Below are positions 60,200-64,000 of a DNA stretch of 64,000 nucleotides, in pieces; position 1 is the stretch's first letter, and every line of letters starts with the position of its first letter. The notes under the pieces were generated by a model. That model was not told where the DNA came from. It ran no database searches and saw nothing but the letters and a program-made list of their open reading frames with translations. The DNA is from Streptomyces californicus (GTDB taxonomy: Bacteria > Actinomycetota > Actinomycetes > Streptomycetales > Streptomycetaceae), in assembly GCF_000717645.1 (NCBI RefSeq), contig NZ_JNZZ01000002.1:124001-188000 (forward strand), in the 5' to 3' direction. The translations under genes were made by a program, and so were the position numbers.

Positions 60200-61180
60200 T
60201 CAGCGGGCGGAACCGATCACCGGGTAGTGGTCGGACAGGTTGGTGTACGTGTACTTCTTGCCCCAGCTGGACACCGTCCACGGGGCGCTCTCCTCCTTGA
60301 CCACATCGTTCTTCCAGCCGGCCGGCTTCGCGTGGCCCGTGCGGTGCAGGACGTGGTCCAGGTCCTCGCGCGGGTCGTCCGGGTAGCGCTCGGAGGCTAT
60401 GGAGTTGTCCCGGGTGTCGAACGAGTACGGGTGGCCGGTCCGGGACTCCGGTGCGGAGAGGCCGGCGTCGGCGAGGAACGACGCGTACTCGGCGGAGTGC
60501 CCGTCCACGTTGAAGTCGCCCGCCACGACGACCTGTTCGGAGGCCGGGATGTTCTTCGCGTCGAGGAACGCGTCCAGTTGCCTGAACTGCCGGCTGCGCG
60601 TCTGTGCCGCCTCGCCGGCCGAGCAGCCGGGGTCGGTCGACTGCGCGTGGGTGCCGACGACGTGGACCCGGGCGCCGTTGACGTTCAACACCGTATAGGC
60701 GAAGCCCTTGTTCGAGAACCAGTCGCCGCCGCAGGCGTCCTTGTAGACGAACTGCTCCTTGCGCACGATCGGCCACTTGCTCAGGACGGTGACGCCGCCG
60801 TCCTCCGGCGTCGTCGCCGAGTACGAGCCGCCCGTCGCGTCCCAGCCGCTCTTGCTCCGGCCGACGACCGGGGTCTGGTACGGGTACTGGGCGGCCGCGT
60901 CGCGCAGGAGCGCGTCGGAGGCCCCGTTGTCGAACGCCTCCTGGATCACCACGACGTCGTTGCCCCGGAAGAACGACGTCTTCGGGATCTCCGCCGCGCG
61001 GTGGTCCTGCCCCCAGTTGGGGTAGAGGTTCTTGCTGAAGAGGAACGCGTTGTACGAGAGCACCCGCAGCGACGGCGTCTCGGCTGCCGCCGCCTGCGGG
61101 GCGTTCGCGGCGAGGGTGACGGTGGCGAGCGCGGCGGACAGGGCCACGCCGGTCAGGCGGCGGAACGCGGTGTTCGGCAC
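60200..61180 (-). CDS. Secreted sphingomyelinase C-like phosphodiesterase
   Basis: A 326-residue exported endonuclease/exonuclease/phosphatase-fold enzyme. The signal peptide is FRRLTGVALSAALATVTLAANAPQAAAAE. The fold shows RVLSYNAFLF, VVIQEAFDN (metal-binding Glu), VVGTHAQSTDPGCS, VVAGDFNVDGHSAEY and LSDHYPVIG (catalytic His), as in bacterial sphingomyelinases C. GTG 61180 is chosen over the longer frame to 61264 because AGGAGACCTC stands directly before it. It would cleave choline- or phosphate-headgroup lipids outside the cell. The 160-base upstream gap contains TACCC-AC-GGGTA (61238-61249), a possible operator or phosphate-control element. Confidence 0.85.
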   Translation of the reverse strand: MPNTAFRRLTGVALSAALATVTLAANAPQAAAAETPSLRVLSYNAFLFSKNLYPNWGQDHRAAEIPKTSFFRGNDVVVIQEAFDNGASDALLRDAAAQYPYQTPVVGRSKSGWDATGGSYSATTPEDGGVTVLSKWPIVRKEQFVYKDACGGDWFSNKGFAYTVLNVNGARVHVVGTHAQSTDPGCSAGEAAQTRSRQFRQLDAFLDAKNIPASEQVVVAGDFNVDGHSAEYASFLADAGLSAPESRTGHPYSFDTRDNSIASERYPDDPREDLDHVLHRTGHAKPAGWKNDVVKEESAPWTVSSWGKKYTYTNLSDHYPVIGSAR

Positions 61181-61340
61181 GAGGTCTCCTGGGGTCGAGG
61201 GGGCGTACCGGGCGGTCCCCATCCAAGCAGCGGCAGTTACCCACGGGTAGACATCGGGTGGCACCAGTCTGTCCGGTCGGCTGCCATCCGGATCACCGGC
61301 CCGCCCACGGCGCCCACCGGCCGAGGAGGCGGCATCTCCT

Positions 61341-62012
61341 TCAGCTCAGGGACCCGTACACGATGAGGTTGTCGACCGTGTGGCCCTCGGCGTCGAACTC
61401 GCCGTCGCAGGTGATGAGCCGCAGCGTGCTGTCCTTCGACGGGCCGTAGACCTTCTGGGTGGGGAACGCCTTCTTGCTGACCGCTTCCTTTCCGGTGACC
61501 GTGTAACGCAGCATCTTCCCCGCCTCGTTGCGCACCAGCACCTCGGCGCCCTCGCGGACGGTCTTGAGGTCGTGGAAGACGGCGCGGCCGAATCGGGTGT
61601 CGTTGTGGCCGATCAGCACGGCCGGCCCCGGCGCGCCGGGCACGGAACCGCCGCGGTACCAGCCGACGGTCATGCCCTTGTCCGCGGGCGGGACCTCGAC
61701 CGTGCCGTCCGTGTTGAGCCCCAGCTTCATCAGGGTGCTCCGCACGCCGATCGAGGGGATCGAGACCTCGACGGGGAGCGACCGGGACGCGGTGTCCTGT
61801 CCGGTGGCTCCCGCCGACCCGGCCGACGCGGTGGCCCGGGGGCGCGCGTCGCCCTGTTCGGCGGGGGCGGTGGCGGACGCCCCGCCGGACGCGGCGGACG
61901 AGGACGAAGAGGGGGTGGCGGACGAGCATCCGGCCAGGACCGCGCAGGCTGTGAGCGCGGTCAGCAGGGTGACGGTCCGCCGGGGGCGGTGGGACGTACG
62001 GGACGACGACAC
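61341..62012 (-). CDS. Class F sortase, lipoprotein-type
   Basis: A 223-residue sortase. The N terminus has an Arg-rich lead, hydrophobic helix and lipobox-like LAGC (TLLTALTACAVLAGCSS), suggesting lipid anchoring outside the membrane. After a Ser/Ala-rich linker, the sortase domain contains VSIPSIGVRSTLMKLGL, catalytic His in VLIGHNDTRFG, and catalytic Cys in LRLITCDGEFD. Class F sortases are the actinobacterial type with unclear substrates. The Ala/Pro-rich membrane-anchored protein upstream is the obvious candidate partner. Confidence 0.88.
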   Translation of the reverse strand: MSSSRTSHRPRRTVTLLTALTACAVLAGCSSATPSSSSSAASGGASATAPAEQGDARPRATASAGSAGATGQDTASRSLPVEVSIPSIGVRSTLMKLGLNTDGTVEVPPADKGMTVGWYRGGSVPGAPGPAVLIGHNDTRFGRAVFHDLKTVREGAEVLVRNEAGKMLRYTVTGKEAVSKKAFPTQKVYGPSKDSTLRLITCDGEFDAEGHTVDNLIVYGSLS

Positions 62013-62082
62013 GGAGAACTCCGGAACAGGGTCGGTGAGCGGAGGCCGGGCGGGCCGGGGCGCGGGAATGCCGCAGGCTTCG

Positions 62083-62112
62083 CTGCGGCTGCGGCTGCGG
62101 CTGCGGCTGCGG
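62083..62112. repeat. Five tandem copies of CTGCGG
   Basis: CTGCGG is repeated five times without interruption at 62083-62112, in the 179-base gap between the sortase and the secreted protein. A simple-sequence repeat in non-coding DNA could vary in length between strains. Nothing else is recognised in this gap. Confidence 0.9.
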
Positions 62113-62191
62113 GGGCGGGGGCCGGGTGTGCGGGCGTGGCGCCGCCCCGGTGCGGGGCGGCGCCACGGTCATCGGTGGGAAGCGGTACGGG

Positions 62192-62635
62192 TCAGGCGGC
62201 GTGCCCGGCCGCCGAGCGGCGGCGCAGCACGATCGTTCCCACACCCGCGAGCAGCACGGCCCCGACGGCCGAGCCGGCCAGCACCGTGGTGCCGGTGGTG
62301 CCGCCGTCGGCGACGGGGCGTTCCCCGGCGGCGACCCCGCCACGCGGCGCGGCCTTCGGGGCGGCGACCTCGGGTTCGGCCGCCTTGGGTGCGGGCGTCG
62401 GGGCCTCGCCGGCCGCGACTCCGCCGCGCGGGGCGGGGGCCGGGGCGGCTTCCCTCGGGGCCTCCGGGGCGGCCTCGCTCCGCTCCGGGGACGGCGCGGC
62501 CGCGGCCGGCGCCGACGCCACCGGCTTCGGCGAGGAGTCGGCGAAGGCGGCGGCGGACGGGACCAGCACCGCGCCGGCCGCGACGGCGGCGAGCACGGCC
62601 CCACGCAGTGTGCGGCGGGAGGTGAAAGCGGTCAT
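62192..62635 (-). CDS. Secreted Ala/Pro-rich protein with C-terminal membrane anchor
   Basis: A 147-residue protein. A signal peptide (LRGAVLAAVAAGAVLVPSAAAFA) is followed by about 80 residues rich in Ala, Pro and Glu with two copies of PRGGVAAGE, then a hydrophobic C-terminal helix and basic tail (VLAGSAVGAVLLAGVGTIVLRRRSAAGHAA). No LPxTG-like motif is seen, so it resembles a sortase substrate in layout only. It lies directly upstream of the class F sortase gene in the same direction, which links the two. Confidence 0.75.
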   Translation of the reverse strand: MTAFTSRRTLRGAVLAAVAAGAVLVPSAAAFADSSPKPVASAPAAAAPSPERSEAAPEAPREAAPAPAPRGGVAAGEAPTPAPKAAEPEVAAPKAAPRGGVAAGERPVADGGTTGTTVLAGSAVGAVLLAGVGTIVLRRRSAAGHAA

Positions 62636-62755
62636 ACGGATTGCTCCATTCCATACTCGGCCCCGTGACGGTCCCGGATGCCGGTGCGCACCGGGAGCGG
62701 GGCGTGCCGCCAGGCTGGCGTGGAGATATGAAGAAGCTGTCAGACCGCTGTGGTC

Positions 62756-62885
62756 ATCCCATCAGGGCACCTCATCAGGCACCGTCAGGCCGCCCCGTCA
62801 CGTCCGTCCGTCAGGTCACCCCGTCAGGTCACGCCGTCAGGTCGGTCCGTCAGGACGCACCGTCAGGTCATCCCGTCAGGTCGTC
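62756..62885. repeat. 13-bp tandem repeat (CCGTCAGGTCACC), about ten copies
   Basis: Six well-conserved 13-base units starting CCGTCAGG begin at 62808, 62821, 62834, 62847, 62860 and 62873. More degenerate copies in phase continue upstream at 62795, 62782, 62769 and about 62756. The array fills the gap between the secreted-protein gene and the histidine kinase, and its last unit overlaps the kinase stop codon (62876-62878). Confidence 0.9.
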
Positions 62886-64000
62886 CCGTCCGGGGGCGTC
62901 GCGGGCAGCCGGAGGACGAACGTCGAGCCCTCGCCCTCCGTGCTCGCCGCCTCCACCGTGCCGCCGTGCGCCTCGACCAGTTTGCGGACGATGGCCAGCC
63001 CCAGACCGCTGCCGCCCGTGCGGCGGCTGCGGGACTTCTCGGCGCGCCAGAACCGGTCGAAGACATGGGGCAGGTCTCGGGCCGGGATGCCGGAACCGGT
63101 GTCCGCCACCTCGACGAGCACCGTCCCGCCGCCCGCATCCACGGCGTACGCGCGCAGCGTCACCCGGCCGCCCCGCGGTGTGTGCCGTACGGCGTTGGAG
63201 ACCAGGTTGCCCACCGCCTGCCGGAGCCGGACCGGGTCCGCGCACAGCTCCGGACCCGGGGCGGCGGCCTCGACGACGAGCGTGACGCCCGCGCCCTCCG
63301 CCCGCGCCTGGTGGGCCGCGGCCACCTGGCCCAGCAGCTCCCGGACCTCGACCGGCTCGGGATGCAGCCGCAGCGCCCCGGCGTCGGCCTCCGCCAGGTC
63401 CTGGAGGTCGTCGATGATGTGCTGGAGCAGCACGGCCTCCTCCAGCAGCGAGGAGACGAACGCCGGGTCCGGATCGGCGAGCCCGTCCTGCGCGGCCTCC
63501 AGCCAGCCCCGGATGTTGCTCAACGGGGTCCGCAGCTCATGGGCGACATCGCTCACCATGGCCTTGCGCTGCGCCTCCAGCCGCGCCCGGTGCGCGGACA
63601 TGTCGTTGAACGCCGCCGCGAGCCGTCCGACCTCGTCGTCCCCGGAGACGGGCACCGACGCGGGCTCCTCCCCGTCCCGCATCCGCTGCGCCGCCCCGGT
63701 CAACGCGTGCAGCGGGCGCACCAGCCGCGTGCCCGCGAAGACCGAGGCGCCCACGGTGAGGGCGAGCACGAGCGCCGCCGCCCCGGCGATCCTGGCGCTG
63801 TTCGCGGGGGAGAGGTCGAAGCCGGGCAGGGTGGCGCCGCCCTCGTCGCCGATGAAGAGGAGGGCGGGCGAGGCCACGTACGAACTGAGCTGCTCGCTGC
63901 GGGCCGTGCCCACGCAGGAGGCGATGGCCCGGTCGTTCTCCCCGGTGCGTTCCGGGCCCGTCACCGACGGCGGGGCCTCCTGCGGAGCACCCGGCGCGGG
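62876..64000 (-). CDS. Sensor histidine kinase, 5'-truncated by window edge
   Basis: The C-terminal part of a two-component sensor kinase; the frame stays open through base 64000, so the true start lies outside. The visible part has a transmembrane helix (ARIAGAAALVLALTVGASVFAG), a HAMP domain (TRLVRPLHALTGAAQRMRDGEEPASVPVSGDDEVGRLAAAFNDM), the H-box SDVAHELRTPLSNIRGWLEA with the phospho-acceptor His, and an ATPase domain with NLVSNAVRHTPRGG (N box), VADTGSGIPARDLPHVFDRFWRAEKSRSRRTGGSGLGLAIV (G1/F/G2 boxes). An extracytoplasmic part precedes the helix. The response regulator is probably beyond the window. Confidence 0.9.
   Translation of the reverse strand, partial: PAPGAPQEAPPSVTGPERTGENDRAIASCVGTARSEQLSSYVASPALLFIGDEGGATLPGFDLSPANSARIAGAAALVLALTVGASVFAGTRLVRPLHALTGAAQRMRDGEEPASVPVSGDDEVGRLAAAFNDMSAHRARLEAQRKAMVSDVAHELRTPLSNIRGWLEAAQDGLADPDPAFVSSLLEEAVLLQHIIDDLQDLAEADAGALRLHPEPVEVRELLGQVAAAHQARAEGAGVTLVVEAAAPGPELCADPVRLRQAVGNLVSNAVRHTPRGGRVTLRAYAVDAGGGTVLVEVADTGSGIPARDLPHVFDRFWRAEKSRSRRTGGSGLGLAIVRKLVEAHGGTVEAASTEGEGSTFVLRLPATPPDGTT

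Noticed and set aside
62756..62885. CRISPR array
   Set aside because: Units are 13 bases in direct tandem without spacers, and no cas gene is present.

Overview
The window is high-GC DNA of Streptomyces type. Genes are packed with ATGA/GTGA overlaps and GTG starts, third codon positions are almost always G or C, and the gene families present (EboA cluster, MAB_1171c-type membrane protein, DUF2254, class F sortase) are typical of streptomycete chromosomes. No integrase, transposase, prophage or CRISPR array was seen. The first gene (inositol-3-phosphate synthase) and the last gene (sensor histidine kinase) run off the window edges.

Layout. (1) 1-8.65 kb: an eight-gene, translationally coupled ebo-type operon with a sugar-phosphate cyclase, UbiA prenyltransferase, two TIM-barrel isomerase-like proteins (the last with a Tat signal), EboA, a TatD hydrolase, EboE and a phosphodiesterase. 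In characterised bacteria such clusters are linked to moving a metabolite out of the cytoplasm. (2) 8.7-12 kb: a DUF2254 membrane protein, tRNA-Leu(GAG) with its terminator, and a divergent SGNH hydrolase/TetR pair sharing two palindromic operators. (3) 12-46.4 kb: a large secondary-metabolite locus, the main content of the window. It begins with an AT-less KS-ACP-AONS protein and a regulatory block (ImmA/IrrE-like peptidase, XRE regulator, two paralogous LuxR-type regulators, MAB_1171c-type membrane protein). A leftward operon follows (adenylation-PCP-thioesterase, epimerase, SnoaL-like), then malonyl transacylase, phosphopantetheinyl transferase and P450. A 16-kb rightward operon of discrete polyketide enzymes comes next: two ACPs, three ketosynthases with intact Cys-His-His, three ketosynthase-like partners lacking the Cys, two FabZ-like dehydratases, a FabG-type ketoreductase, a FabI/FabL-type enoyl reductase, a long hotdog protein, three alpha/beta hydrolases, three consecutive DsrE-like small proteins, a DsbA-fold isomerase-like protein and an SRPBCC protein. 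A DHA2 exporter closes the locus. (4) 46.7-48.5 kb: an acyl-CoA dehydrogenase behind an array of four inverted half-sites. (5) 48.8-55 kb: a ribose-uptake operon (LacI regulator, RbsA, RbsC-RbsB fusion, ribokinase, pyranase). (6) 55.1-59.2 kb: an unknown protein, a MoxR-type ATPase and a metallopeptidase-like/VWA protein. (7) 59.2-64 kb, minus strand: N-formylglutamate amidohydrolase-like protein, secreted sphingomyelinase-like phosphodiesterase, class F sortase lipoprotein, a secreted Ala/Pro-rich membrane-anchored protein, and the histidine kinase.

How the metabolite locus could work (inference): FabD-like AT supplies malonyl units to free ACPs activated by the PPTase. Ketosynthase/Cys-less heterodimers with KR and two DHs build a polyene or partly reduced chain, with the FabI-like enzyme saturating some positions. 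The AONS domain could release or extend the chain by decarboxylative condensation with an amino acid to give an alpha-aminoketone. The A-PCP-TE protein would activate a further carboxylic acid. A P450 tailors and the DHA2 pump exports. I cannot match this gene set to a known compound. A shared palindromic element in front of the regulators, the P450/ACP operon and the exporter suggests one regulon.
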